Assembly (NCBI RefSeq): GCF_948472415.1
Contig: NZ_OX419519.1
Coordinates: 5,609,001 to 5,673,000, forward strand
Reading direction: 5' to 3'
Source of the DNA: Kitasatospora fiedleri
GTDB taxonomy: Bacteria > Actinomycetota > Actinomycetes > Streptomycetales > Streptomycetaceae
Length of the DNA stretch: 64,000 nt
Position 1 is the first letter of the stretch; each line of letters begins with the position of its first letter. A program made the position numbers and the translations under genes. The notes beneath the pieces are model-generated. The model was not told the DNA's origin, did no database searches, and saw only the letters and a list, made by a program, of their open reading frames with translations. Of this stretch, positions 9,365-18,264 are shown piece by piece.

Positions 9365-10947
9365 GGCCGGCGCCAGCTCCTGCCGTCTCGTGCGAGCATC
9401 TCGTCCGCCTCGACCGGGCCCCAGGTGCCGGCCGGGTACTGCGCGGGCTTGCCGTTGGCTTCCCAGTACTGCTCGATCGGGTCGAGGATCTGCCAGGACA
9501 GCTCGACCTCCTGGTGCCGCGGGAAGAGGTTCGCGTCGCCGAGCAGGACGTCCAGGATGAGGCGCTCGTACGCCTCCGGGCTGGACTCGGTGAAGGACTC
9601 GCCGTAGGCGAAGTCCATCGTGACGTCGCGGACCTCCAGCGCGGTGCCGGGGACCTTCGAGCCGAACCGCACGGTGACGCCCTCGTCCGGCTGGACGCGG
9701 ATCACCAGGGCGTTCTGGCCGAGCTCCTCGGTCGCGTAGGAGTCGAACGGCAGGTAGGGGGCCCGCTGGAAGACCACCGCGATCTCGGTGACCCGGCGGC
9801 CCAGCCGCTTGCCGGTGCGCAGGTAGAACGGGACGCCCGCCCAGCGGCGGTTGTTGATCTCCAGCTTGATGGCGGCGAAGGTGTCGGTCTTGGACTCGGG
9901 GTCGATGCCGTCCTCGTCCAGGTAGCCGAGCACCTCCTCGCCGCCCTGCCAGCCGGCCGCGTACTGGCCGCGCACGGTGTGCGCGCCCAGGTCGGCGGGG
10001 AGCTTGACGGCGCTGAGCACCTTCAGCTTCTCGGCGACCAGCGCCTTCGGGTGGAAGGACGCCGGCTCCTCGATGGCGGTCAGCGCCATCAGCTGGAGCA
10101 GGTGGTTCTGGATGACGTCACGGGCGGAGCCGATGCCGTCGTAGTAGCCGGCCCGGCCGCCGATGCCGATGTCCTCGGCCATGGTGATCTGCACGTGGTC
10201 GACGTACGACCGGTTCCAGATCGGCTCGAACATCTGGTTGGCGAAGCGCAGCGCCAGGATGTTCTGGACGGTCTCCTTGCCCAGGTAGTGGTCGATCCGG
10301 AAGACCTCGTCCCGGGGGAAGACCTCGTGGACGATCCGGTTCAACTCCTGGGCGCTGGCCAGGTCGTGGCCGAACGGCTTCTCGATCACCGCCCGGCGCC
10401 AGGAGCCCGGCGCCGGGTCGGTCAGGCCGTGCTTCTTGAGCTGCTGGACCACGGTCGGGAAGAACTTCGGCGGCACCGACAGGTAGAACGCGAAGTTGCC
10501 GCCGGTGCCCTGCGCCCGGTCGAGGTCCTCGATCGTGCGGCGCAGGGTGTCGAAGGCGTCGTCGTCGCCGAAGTCGCCCTGGACGAAGCGCATGCCCTTG
10601 GCGAGCTGCTCCCAGACCTCCTCGCGGAAGGGCGTGCGGGCGTGCTCCTTGACGGCGTCGTGCACCTCGTTGGCGAAGTCCTCGTCCTCCCACTCCCGGC
10701 GGGCGAAGCCGACGAGCGAGAAGCCCGGCGGCAGCAGGCCGCGGTTGGCGAGGTCGTAGACCGCCGGCATCAGCTTCTTGCGCGAGAGGTCGCCGGTGAC
10801 CCCGAAGATCACCAGGCCGGACGGGCCGGCGATCCTCGGCAGCCGCCGGTCGGCGGGGTCGCGCAGCGGGTTGACGGGCCGGTCCGGGGTGTCGCCCGCG
10901 GCCGGCTCCGTGCCCTCCACATCCGGGTACGGCTGGGTGTTGCTCAC
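9361..10947 (-). CDS. zwf: Glucose-6-phosphate 1-dehydrogenase
   Basis: 528 residues. The NADP fingerprint GVTGDLSRKK lies at residues 49-58 and the active site RIDHYLGKE with the catalytic His-Lys pair follows; EKPFGHD is also present. It oxidises glucose 6-phosphate to 6-phosphogluconolactone and feeds NADPH supply. The start is GTG at 10947; the first 35 residues are a polar, proline-rich extension. It lies 44 bp after tal and overlaps opcA by 4 bp. Confidence 0.95.
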   Translation of the reverse strand: MSNTQPYPDVEGTEPAAGDTPDRPVNPLRDPADRRLPRIAGPSGLVIFGVTGDLSRKKLMPAVYDLANRGLLPPGFSLVGFARREWEDEDFANEVHDAVKEHARTPFREEVWEQLAKGMRFVQGDFGDDDAFDTLRRTIEDLDRAQGTGGNFAFYLSVPPKFFPTVVQQLKKHGLTDPAPGSWRRAVIEKPFGHDLASAQELNRIVHEVFPRDEVFRIDHYLGKETVQNILALRFANQMFEPIWNRSYVDHVQITMAEDIGIGGRAGYYDGIGSARDVIQNHLLQLMALTAIEEPASFHPKALVAEKLKVLSAVKLPADLGAHTVRGQYAAGWQGGEEVLGYLDEDGIDPESKTDTFAAIKLEINNRRWAGVPFYLRTGKRLGRRVTEIAVVFQRAPYLPFDSYATEELGQNALVIRVQPDEGVTVRFGSKVPGTALEVRDVTMDFAYGESFTESSPEAYERLILDVLLGDANLFPRHQEVELSWQILDPIEQYWEANGKPAQYPAGTWGPVEADEMLARDGRSWRRP

Positions 10948-10991
10948 TGTGGTGTGCTCCGCTTTCCGTTGCGTCAGTTCGTGAGCAGGGG

Positions 10992-12134
10992 TCAGTTCTT
11001 CTTGTCGTGCGCGGCGAGCGCCGCGCTGACGGTGTCGAGCAGCTCGGTCCAGGACGCCTCGAACTTCTGCACGCCCTCGTCCTCCAGCACCTGGACCACG
11101 TCGTCGTAGTCCACGCCCGCGGCGGCGATCGCGTCGAGCACGGCCTTGGCGTCGGCGTAGTTCGGGGTGATGGTGTCGCCGGTGACCTCGCCGTGGTCGT
11201 CGGTGGCGTCCAGGGTGGCCTCGGGCATGGTGTTGACGGTGCCCGGGGCGACCAGCTCGGTCACGTACAGGGTGTCCGGCAGGTTCGGGTCCTTGACGCC
11301 GGTGGAGGCCCACAGCGGGCGCTGCGGCTTGGCGCCGGCCGCCTCCAGGGCCGCCCAGCGGGCCGAGGCGGGCTTGCCGCCGTCGACCGAGCCGTAGACC
11401 TCCTCGTACGCCTGGTAGGCGAGGCGGGCGTTGGCCAGCGCGGCCTTCGAGCGCAGCTCCTCGGCCTCGGCGGTGCCGACGCCGTCCAGCCGCTTGTCGA
11501 TCTCGGTGTCGACCCGGGAGACGAAGAACGAGGCGACCGACTCGATCTGCGAGAGGTCCAGGCCGGCGGCCTTGGCCTGCTCCAGGCCGGTCAGGTGGGC
11601 GTCGATGACGGCCTTGTAGCGCTCCAGCGAGAAGATCAGCGTGACGTTGACGCTGATGCCCCGGGCGAGCACCTGGCTGATCGCGGGCAGGCCGCCCAAG
11701 GTGGCGGGGATCTTGATCAGCACGTTCGGGCGGTCGACCAGCCACCAGAGCTGCTTGGCCTCGGCCACCGTGGCGTCGGTGCGGTGCGCCAGGCGCGGGT
11801 CGACCTCGATGGAGACCCGGCCGTCGCGGCCGTTGGAGGCGTCGTAGACCGGGCGCAGCACGTCGGCGGCGTCCCGGACGTCCGAGGTGGTGATCATGCG
11901 GACGGCCTCTTCGGTGGTGACGCCGCGCACCGCGAGGTCGGTCAGCTGGCCGTCGTAGGCGGCGCTGCCGCCGCCGATGGCCTTCTGGAAGATGGTCGGG
12001 TTGGTGGTGACGCCGACGACGTGCTTCTCCTGCACCAGCTCGGCCAGGTTGCCGGAGTTCAGGCGCTCGCGGCTCAGGTCGTCGAGCCAGATCGCCACGC
12101 CTTCTTCGCTGAGGCGGTTCAATGCGTCGGTCAT
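10992..12134 (-). CDS. tal: Transaldolase
   Basis: 380 residues, the long bacterial type (TalB/TalA-distinct, usual in actinobacteria). VVGVTTNPTIFQKAI and NVLIKIPAT with the Schiff-base lysine K141 identify it. It exchanges dihydroxyacetone units between sedoheptulose 7-phosphate and glyceraldehyde 3-phosphate. It is the second gene of the pentose-phosphate operon, 99 bp after tkt across a hairpin. Confidence 0.95.
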   Translation of the reverse strand: MTDALNRLSEEGVAIWLDDLSRERLNSGNLAELVQEKHVVGVTTNPTIFQKAIGGGSAAYDGQLTDLAVRGVTTEEAVRMITTSDVRDAADVLRPVYDASNGRDGRVSIEVDPRLAHRTDATVAEAKQLWWLVDRPNVLIKIPATLGGLPAISQVLARGISVNVTLIFSLERYKAVIDAHLTGLEQAKAAGLDLSQIESVASFFVSRVDTEIDKRLDGVGTAEAEELRSKAALANARLAYQAYEEVYGSVDGGKPASARWAALEAAGAKPQRPLWASTGVKDPNLPDTLYVTELVAPGTVNTMPEATLDATDDHGEVTGDTITPNYADAKAVLDAIAAAGVDYDDVVQVLEDEGVQKFEASWTELLDTVSAALAAHDKKN

Positions 12135-12187
12135 GGTGCTCAGTCCCTCTTCATTCTCTTCGGGCGTGCGTGGGGGAGTCCGGGGCG

Positions 12188-12220
12188 CCGGCCCGGGGCA
12201 GTGCGGATACCCCGGGCCGG
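12188..12220 (-). terminator. Hairpin between tkt and tal
   Basis: Perfect 11-bp arms (12188-12198 / 12210-12220) with an 11-nt loop, starting 14 bp downstream of the tkt stop. Likely a partial terminator or stabilising 3' hairpin that lets tkt be expressed above the rest of the operon. Confidence 0.55.
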
Positions 12221-12233
12221 GCGGATCAGCGCG

Positions 12234-14330
12234 TCAGCGCGAGACGGCTTCGACCGTGCGCAGCGAGGCGCGGGCGGCGCTGGTGACCGCTTCGGCGGTG
12301 AGGCCGAACTCCTCGTACAGCACCTTGTAGTCGGCGGAGGCGCCGAAGTGCTCCAGGCTGACGATCCGGCCGGCGTCGCCGACCAGCTCGCGCCAGCCCT
12401 GGGCGATGCCCGCCTCGACCGAGACCCGGGCCTTGACGTCGGGCGGCAGCACGCTGTCCTGGTAGGACTGGTCCTGCTCGCGGAACCACTCCACCGAGGG
12501 CAGCGAGACCACCCGGGTCGGGACGCCCTCGGCCTCCAGCACCTCGCGGGCCGCCACGGCGATCTGCACCTCGGAGCCGGTGCCGATCAGGATGACCTTC
12601 GGCACGCCGCCGCCGGCCTCGGCCAGCACGTAGCCGCCCTTGGCCGCGCCCTCGGCGGAGCCGAACACCTCGCGGTCGAAGGTCGGCACGCCCTGCCGGG
12701 TCAGCGCCAGGCCGACCGGGCCGGGGTGGCTGGTGTACCGCTCCAGCACGGTGCGCCACACCACGGCGGTCTCGTTGGCGTCCGCCGGGCGGACCACGGC
12801 CAGGCCGGGGATGGCGCGCAGCGCGGCCAGGTGCTCGATCGGCTGGTGGGTCGGGCCGTCCTCGCCGAGGCCGATCGAGTCGTGCGTCCAGACGTAGGTG
12901 ACCGGCAGCTTCATCAGGGCGGCGAGCCGGACCGCGGGGCGCATGTAGTCGGAGAACACCAGGAAGGTGCCGCCGTAGATCCGGGTGCGGCCGTGCAGCG
13001 CGATGCCGTTCATGATCGAGCCCATGGCGTGCTCGCGGATGCCGAAGTGGATCGTCCGGCCGTACGGCGAGGCGCTCTTGAGCGGGTTGCCCTCCGGGAG
13101 GAAGGACGACTCCTCGTCGATGGTGGTCAGGTTCGACTCGGCGAGGTCGGCGGAGCCGCCCCACAGCTCGGGGACGATCTTGCCGAGCGCCTTCAGGGTG
13201 TCGCCGGAGGCCTTGCGGGTGGCGACGTCCTTGCCGGCCGGGAAGACCGGGACGGCCTTCTCCCAGCCGTCGGGCAGCTCGCCGGACTGGACCCGGTCGA
13301 ACTCGGCGGCCTGCTTCGGGTGGGCGGCGCGCCAGTCGGCGAGCCGGCCCTCCCACGCGGCGCGGGCGTGCTGGCCGCGCTCGACCACCTCGCGGGTGTG
13401 GGCCAGCACCTCGTCGGTGACCTCGAAGGTCTTGTCCGGGTCGAAGCCCAGCACCTTCTTGGTGGCGGCGATCTCGGCGTCGCCGAGGGCCGAGCCGTGC
13501 GCCTTGCCGGTGTTCTGGGCGTTCGGCGCGGGCCAGGCGATGATGGTGCGCATCGCGACGATCGACGGCTTGCCGGTCTCGGCCCGGGCGGCCTCCAGGG
13601 CCTTGGCCAGGGCGGGCACGTCGATGTCGCCGTCGGCCTTCGGGGCGACCCGCTGGACGTGCCAGCCGTACGCCTCGTAGCGGGCCAGCACGTCCTCGGA
13701 GAAGGCGGTCTCGGTGTCGCCCTCGATCGAGATGTGGTTGTCGTCGTAGAGCGCGACCAGGTTGCCCAGCTTCTGGTGGCCGGCCAGCGAGGACGCCTCG
13801 GCCGAGATGCCCTCCTCCAGGTCGCCGTCGGAGACGATCGCCCAGACGGTGTGGTCGAACGCCGAGGCGCCGGCCGCGGCCTCCGGGTCGAACAGGCCGC
13901 GCTCGTAGCGGGCCGCCATCGCCATGCCGACCGCGTTGCCGATGCCCTGGCCGAGCGGGCCGGTGGTCGTCTCGACGCCGGCGGTGTGGCCGTGCTCCGG
14001 GTGGCCGGGGGTACGGCTGCCGGCGACCCGGAAGGACTTCAGGTCGTCCAGCGACAGCCCGTAGCCGGACAGGAACAGCTGGGTGTACAGCGTGAGGGAG
14101 GTGTGCCCGGGGGAGAGCACGAAGCGGTCGCGGCCGACCCAGGCCGGGTCGGTCGGGTCGTGGCGCAGGAAGCGCTGGAAGATCAGATAGGCGGCGGGGG
14201 CAAGGGACATGGCGGTGCCGGGGTGTCCGTTCCCCACCTTCTGCACGGCGTCCATGGCCAGGACCCGGGCCGTGTCCACGGCCCGCTGGTCCAACTCGCT
14301 CCACTCGAAAACGTTCCGCGTGCTGCTCAC
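12234..14330 (-). CDS. tkt: Transketolase
   Basis: 698 residues. The thiamine-diphosphate fold is shown by GNGHPGTAMSLAP, the TPP/Mg motif IVSDGDLEEGISAEASS ... DDNHISIEG and the transketolase signature RTIHFGIREHAMGS. It transfers two-carbon units in the non-oxidative pentose-phosphate pathway. The start is GTG at 14330, preceded by GGAAGGAG about 12 nt upstream. It heads the operon and diverges from ctaB. Confidence 0.95.
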   Translation of the reverse strand: MSSTRNVFEWSELDQRAVDTARVLAMDAVQKVGNGHPGTAMSLAPAAYLIFQRFLRHDPTDPAWVGRDRFVLSPGHTSLTLYTQLFLSGYGLSLDDLKSFRVAGSRTPGHPEHGHTAGVETTTGPLGQGIGNAVGMAMAARYERGLFDPEAAAGASAFDHTVWAIVSDGDLEEGISAEASSLAGHQKLGNLVALYDDNHISIEGDTETAFSEDVLARYEAYGWHVQRVAPKADGDIDVPALAKALEAARAETGKPSIVAMRTIIAWPAPNAQNTGKAHGSALGDAEIAATKKVLGFDPDKTFEVTDEVLAHTREVVERGQHARAAWEGRLADWRAAHPKQAAEFDRVQSGELPDGWEKAVPVFPAGKDVATRKASGDTLKALGKIVPELWGGSADLAESNLTTIDEESSFLPEGNPLKSASPYGRTIHFGIREHAMGSIMNGIALHGRTRIYGGTFLVFSDYMRPAVRLAALMKLPVTYVWTHDSIGLGEDGPTHQPIEHLAALRAIPGLAVVRPADANETAVVWRTVLERYTSHPGPVGLALTRQGVPTFDREVFGSAEGAAKGGYVLAEAGGGVPKVILIGTGSEVQIAVAAREVLEAEGVPTRVVSLPSVEWFREQDQSYQDSVLPPDVKARVSVEAGIAQGWRELVGDAGRIVSLEHFGASADYKVLYEEFGLTAEAVTSAARASLRTVEAVSR

Positions 14331-14730
14331 CCTGACTCAGGGCTCCTTCCGGATTCTGTGAAGTGTGACCCCGTGAAGGGGACCGGTCGGCCACGCCGCT
14401 GTGGCTGGTGCCGATCACGGAGGGTTGATCCCGCTTCTCTGTGCGAGCCTACCGTTAGCGGGGCACCTCACCCTCTGTGCCGGGCAACGTGGGTCCGAGG
14501 CGTCGCATTCCCCTGCCGGGCCGTCAACTCGTCTGTCCTACCTTCACCCCTCCGGGGAGGGTTTGCCCGTCCGAGGGGCAAGACGGGAACGGACGCGGCT
14601 CGCCGGGGGACCCCGGGGCGGATCGGGAGATATGGAACGTCTATGGTTGCGTGGTACGCGCAGAGCGGACGGCGGGCACCCTGCGGGTCTCCGGGTCGCC
14701 TGTGGAAGTTCATCGACTGTTGAGGTGTCC
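14331..14730. promoter_or_regulatory. Divergent tkt/ctaB intergenic region (400 bp)
   Basis: No gene is supported here. On the minus strand TAGGCT (complement of 14446-14451) is a -10-like hexamer for tkt but has no good -35 partner. A hairpin TTGCCC/GGGCAA (14563-14568 / 14576-14581) lies in the presumed ctaB leader. No other motif is recognised. Confidence 0.4.
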
Positions 14731-15675
14731 GTGACCGCCGTCGAATCCCGCCCCGCTGGGGTGGTGGTAGGGACGAGGACCGCGCCCCGGCCGTTCGGGG
14801 CCCGCGTCGGGGCCTTCGTGGCCCTCACCAAACCCCGGATCATCGAACTGCTGCTGATCTCCACGGTCCCGGTGATGTTCCTGGCCCAGGGCGGGGTGCC
14901 CAACCTGTGGCGGGTGCTCGCGGTGGTGGTCGGCGGCTACCTGTCGGCGGGCGGCGCCAACGCGCTCAACATGTACATCGACCGCGACATCGACGCGGTG
15001 ATGTCGCGCACCGAGCGGCGCCCGATCGTCACCGGCATGGTCTCCCCGCGCGAGGCGCTGGTCTTCGGCGTCGTGCTGGCCGCGGTTTCCACCCTCTGGC
15101 TCGGCCTGCTGGTCAACTGGCTCTCCTCGGCGCTCGCCCTGGGCGCCCTGCTGTTCTACGTGTTCGTCTACACCCTGGGCCTCAAGCGGCGCACCTCGCA
15201 GAACGTGGTCTGGGGCGGCATCGCCGGCTGCATGCCGGTGCTGGTCGGCTGGTCCTCGGTGACCGACTCGCTGTCCTGGGCGGCCGTGGTGCTGTTCCTG
15301 GTGGTGTTCTTCTGGACGCCGCCGCACACCTGGGTGCTGATGATGAAGGTCCGCGACGACTACGCCAAGGCCGGCGTGCCGATGCTGCCGGTGATCCGCG
15401 GCAACATCGGCGTCGCCAGGCAGGTCGTCGCCTACTCCTGGGTGATGGTGGCGACTTCGCTGCTGCTGTGGCCCGCCGCGCACACCAGCTGGCTGTACCC
15501 GGCCACCGCCGCCGTCCTCGGCGCGCTGTGGATGAAGGAGGCCTACGCCCTCCAGTCGCGCGCGAAGGCCGGCATCGTGGGCGCCAAGCTCAAGGAGATG
15601 CGGCTGTTCCACTGGTCGATCACCTACCTGACCCTGTTGTTCCTGGTCGTGGCGGTCGACCCCTTCGTGGGCTGA
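14731..15675 (+). CDS. ctaB: Protoheme IX farnesyltransferase (heme O synthase)
   Basis: 314 residues, a UbiA-family membrane prenyltransferase with about nine membrane helices. The prenyl-diphosphate motif NMYIDRDID with its Asp pair and a second loop DDYAKAG are present, as is ALTKPRIIELLL. It attaches a farnesyl group to heme B, making heme O for cytochrome oxidase; CtaA (18265-19230) then makes heme A. GTG 14731 is preferred because TTGAGG precedes it; GTG 14725 is the alternative. Confidence 0.93.
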   Translation: MTAVESRPAGVVVGTRTAPRPFGARVGAFVALTKPRIIELLLISTVPVMFLAQGGVPNLWRVLAVVVGGYLSAGGANALNMYIDRDIDAVMSRTERRPIVTGMVSPREALVFGVVLAAVSTLWLGLLVNWLSSALALGALLFYVFVYTLGLKRRTSQNVVWGGIAGCMPVLVGWSSVTDSLSWAAVVLFLVVFFWTPPHTWVLMMKVRDDYAKAGVPMLPVIRGNIGVARQVVAYSWVMVATSLLLWPAAHTSWLYPATAAVLGALWMKEAYALQSRAKAGIVGAKLKEMRLFHWSITYLTLLFLVVAVDPFVG

Positions 15676-15701
15676 CGCCCCTCCCGCACACCCCCTCGGC
15701 C

Positions 15702-16361
15702 TCAGCGCGGCGGAAGCTCGCTGGGGCCGACGTGGTTCTCCAGCCAGGCGTGCAGCGGCGCCGCCGCGTGCAGGAAGCCGGTGATCCGGCCGTACGCCCG
15801 CGCGGTGCCCAGCCAGGCCGCGGGCTCCCACTCCTGCCAGGCGACCAGGCCCCTGTGGCGCAGCAGTTCGATCCGCGGGTGGTCCTTGGCGGTGCCGCGC
15901 GGCGCGGTCTTCAGGCTGTCCCGCCCGACCACCTGCGGCCCGGCCGCCCGGACGCCGGCCACCACCCGCTCCAGCTCGGCCCCCGGCACGTCCTCGGCCA
16001 CCGCGGCCCGGTAGCGCGCCAACTGGTCGCTCGCCAACCGGTAGTAGCCCAGCCCGCAGGCCAACCCGTCGGCGGACAGCTGCACGTAGCCGCCGGACTC
16101 CAGGTACCCGCCGATGTGCGTCTTGTACGGGGACCTGTCGGCCGAGAACCGGACGTCCCGGTGCGGCCGGAAGATCCTCCCCGGCCCGAACTCCGGCTCC
16201 AGCCGGGCCAGCAGCGCCTCCATCGGGGCCCGCACGACCTCGTCGTACACCGCGCGGTGCGCGGCCCAGAAGGTCTTCGAGTTGTCGGCCTCCAGGTGCT
16301 CGTAGAACTCCAGCGCCTCGGCCGGCCAGCCACGGAAATCGTTCACCCGGACAGTATTCAC
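15702..16361 (-). CDS. DUF2461 domain-containing protein
   Basis: 219 residues. The sequence shows the DUF2461 (TIGR02453) pattern: FYEHLEADNSKTFWAAH near the N-terminus and RDVRFSADRSPYKTHIGGYL, then GLGYYRLASDQLARYRAAV. Family function is unknown; its members are soluble and widespread. The start is uncertain: GTG at 16361 has no clear ribosome site and an in-frame GTG lies five codons later. It is convergent with ctaB, 26 bp apart, and divergent from the monooxygenase. Confidence 0.85.
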   Translation of the reverse strand: MNTVRVNDFRGWPAEALEFYEHLEADNSKTFWAAHRAVYDEVVRAPMEALLARLEPEFGPGRIFRPHRDVRFSADRSPYKTHIGGYLESGGYVQLSADGLACGLGYYRLASDQLARYRAAVAEDVPGAELERVVAGVRAAGPQVVGRDSLKTAPRGTAKDHPRIELLRHRGLVAWQEWEPAAWLGTARAYGRITGFLHAAAPLHAWLENHVGPSELPPR

Positions 16362-16470
16362 CCGCGTCCGGGCACCGCCGCCCGGCGGCGGGCTGACGCC
16401 GCGTCAAGTGTTAGGTTGCCAGGCGACCGCCGGGCGCACCGGGCGCGCGGGGAGCAGCTGGAGGCCGCCG

Positions 16471-17742
16471 ATGACGCCCCGCACCACCACCGTCGCGATC
16501 GTCGGCGCCGGGCCCGCCGGGCTGGTCCTCGCGCACGCGCTGCGCCGGGCCGGGGTGGACGCGGCGGTGCACGAGCGGCTGTCCCGGGCCGAGCTGGAGG
16601 CCACCGCCCGGGCCGGGGTGCTGGAGCACCGGGTGGTCGAGTACCTGCGCGCGCTCGGCCTGGCCGACCGGCTGACCGCGGAGGGCGAGCGGCACGGCCG
16701 GTGCGAGATCAGCTGCCTGGGCGAGCGGGTGGTGGTCGACTACGGCGCGCTCTCCGGCGGGGTGCGGCACTGGGTGTACCCGCAGCAGCTGCTGGTGCGC
16801 GACCTGATCGCCGCCTACGAGCGCGACGGCGGCACGATCGCCTTCGGCTCGCCGGTCCTGGCGGTGGCGCCGGACCGCGCCGGACACCCGGTGCTGCGCA
16901 CCGCCGGCGGCGAGCTGCGGGCCCGGTACGCGGTCGGCTGCGACGGCGCGCGCGGCGTGGTCGCCGCCGCCTTCCCGGACGGCGCGGCGGCGGGCCCGGA
17001 GCGGCGCTACCCGTACGACTGGCTGACGGTGCTGGCCCGGATCGACCGGCCGGTGGCCGCGGTGCGGTACGCGGTGCACGCGGACGGGTACGCCGGGATG
17101 ATGCCGCGCACCGCCGACGTCGGGCGGTTCTACCTGGAGGTGCCCGCGGGGGAGCGGGTCGAGGGGTGGCCGCCGGACCGGATTCGGGCCGAGCTGGTCC
17201 GGCGCCTCGGCCTCGGCGGCGGCGACCCGCGGCCCGGGGAACTGCTGGAGACCGGGGTGCTGCGGATGCGCGGCCGGGTCGCCCGCCGGATGCGGCACGG
17301 GCGGCTGCTGCTGGCCGGGGACGCCGCGCACACCGTCACCCCGTCCGGCGCCAAGGGCCTCAACTCGGCGGTCGCCGACGCCGCCGACCTGGCCGGGGCG
17401 CTGCTGGCGGAGCTGCGCGCCGAGGGCGGCGAGGGCGGCGAGGGCGAGGACGGCGGGGCGGCGCTGGAGGGCTACCAGGAGCGCCGGCTGGCGGCGGCCT
17501 GGCGTACCCAGGAGTTCTCCGACCGGCTGCTCGACCTGCTCCACCTGCCCGCCGGGCTGCCGCCCGAACAGCGCGAGTTCGCGCTGCGGCTGCGGCTGGA
17601 GCGAATCCGCCGGATCGCCCGGCCCGGCCCGGAGGCGACCGAGTTCGCCCGGGCCTACGCGGGGGCCGGCGCGCTGCCCGTGGCGGACGTGTGGCCGCCG
17701 GCACAGCGCGCTGCCGTCGCCAGCTGCGCTACCGGTCGGTAG
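16471..17742 (+). CDS. FAD-dependent aromatic monooxygenase, 4-hydroxybenzoate 3-monooxygenase-like
   Basis: 423 residues. FAD fingerprint VAIVGAGPAGLVLAHALRRAG, the mid-domain YAVGCDGARG and the second FAD motif GRLLLAGDAAHTVTPSGAKGLNSA match group A flavin hydroxylases; the last string and WVYPQQLLVRDL are PobA-like. The expected reaction is 4-hydroxybenzoate to protocatechuate with NAD(P)H and O2, but no pca/pob genes are near, so the substrate is inferred. ATG 16471 follows GGAGG at 8 nt. A low-complexity GGEGGEGEDGG insertion lies between the FAD motif and the C-terminal helices. Confidence 0.8.
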   Translation: MTPRTTTVAIVGAGPAGLVLAHALRRAGVDAAVHERLSRAELEATARAGVLEHRVVEYLRALGLADRLTAEGERHGRCEISCLGERVVVDYGALSGGVRHWVYPQQLLVRDLIAAYERDGGTIAFGSPVLAVAPDRAGHPVLRTAGGELRARYAVGCDGARGVVAAAFPDGAAAGPERRYPYDWLTVLARIDRPVAAVRYAVHADGYAGMMPRTADVGRFYLEVPAGERVEGWPPDRIRAELVRRLGLGGGDPRPGELLETGVLRMRGRVARRMRHGRLLLAGDAAHTVTPSGAKGLNSAVADAADLAGALLAELRAEGGEGGEGEDGGAALEGYQERRLAAAWRTQEFSDRLLDLLHLPAGLPPEQREFALRLRLERIRRIARPGPEATEFARAYAGAGALPVADVWPPAQRAAVASCATGR

Positions 17743-17751
17743 CATGCGGGC

Positions 17752-18084
17752 ATGACCACCGCGGAGACCGCCACCACCACCGCGCCGGACGCCCGCGCCG
17801 AGCGCCGCGCCAAGCGCATTGCCAAGCACCTCAGCAGCTTCGCCGCGCAGCACGGCGGCAGTGCCGAGGGCGTCGTCGAGTACGTCGGCTCCATCGCCAC
17901 CCGGATCGTCCTGGTCGGCGCCGACGGCACCTGGGGCGACCAGGTCGCGCCGAGCTACGCGATCGGCCTACGGGCCGCCGAGCTCGCCGGGCTCACCCTG
18001 CACGACGAGTTCGACGGCGAGCTGGGCCTCAAGGTGCGGACCGGCCCGTACGAGTGGAAGCGGATGGCGGGCATCCAGGTCTGA
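17752..18084 (+). CDS. Conserved hypothetical protein
   Basis: 110 residues, no signal peptide or membrane segment. An alanine-rich, charged N-terminal 35 residues precede a compact alpha/beta-looking domain (VEYVGSIATRIVLVGADGTWGDQV ... GELGLKVRTGPYEWKRM). I do not recognise the family. It starts 9 bp after the monooxygenase stop, so the two may be co-transcribed, and a strong terminator follows. Confidence 0.75.
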   Translation: MTTAETATTTAPDARAERRAKRIAKHLSSFAAQHGGSAEGVVEYVGSIATRIVLVGADGTWGDQVAPSYAIGLRAAELAGLTLHDEFDGELGLKVRTGPYEWKRMAGIQV

Positions 18085-18121
18085 CCGGCCGGGGCCGTCC
18101 GTCCGGGACGGGGATTCTCCA

Positions 18122-18151
18122 CAGGAGCGCGGACGGCTGTCCGCGCTCCTG
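18122..18151 (+). terminator. Terminator after the hypothetical gene at 17752
   Basis: A 13-bp perfect stem (18122-18134 / 18139-18151) closed by a GGCT tetraloop, 37 bp after the stop. Confidence 0.8.
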
Positions 18152-18264
18152 CGCGTTGCCGCTCCTGCGCGTGGCGTGGGGCCGGAGCGGCCGGTCCGGC
18201 GGCTGCTTCGGGCCGTTCCGGCGCGTCCCGGGCGGACGGGTCCCGGGCCGGGTGGGGGCGCGGG

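Noticed and set aside
11007..14723. 1238-codon plus-strand open frame opposite tkt and tal
   Set aside because: Low-complexity G/V/H/D-rich translation, antisense to clearly identified tkt and tal.
16471..17742. Aromatic catabolic cluster around the PobA-like gene
   Set aside because: No protocatechuate or other aromatic degradation genes are adjacent; the gene stands alone.
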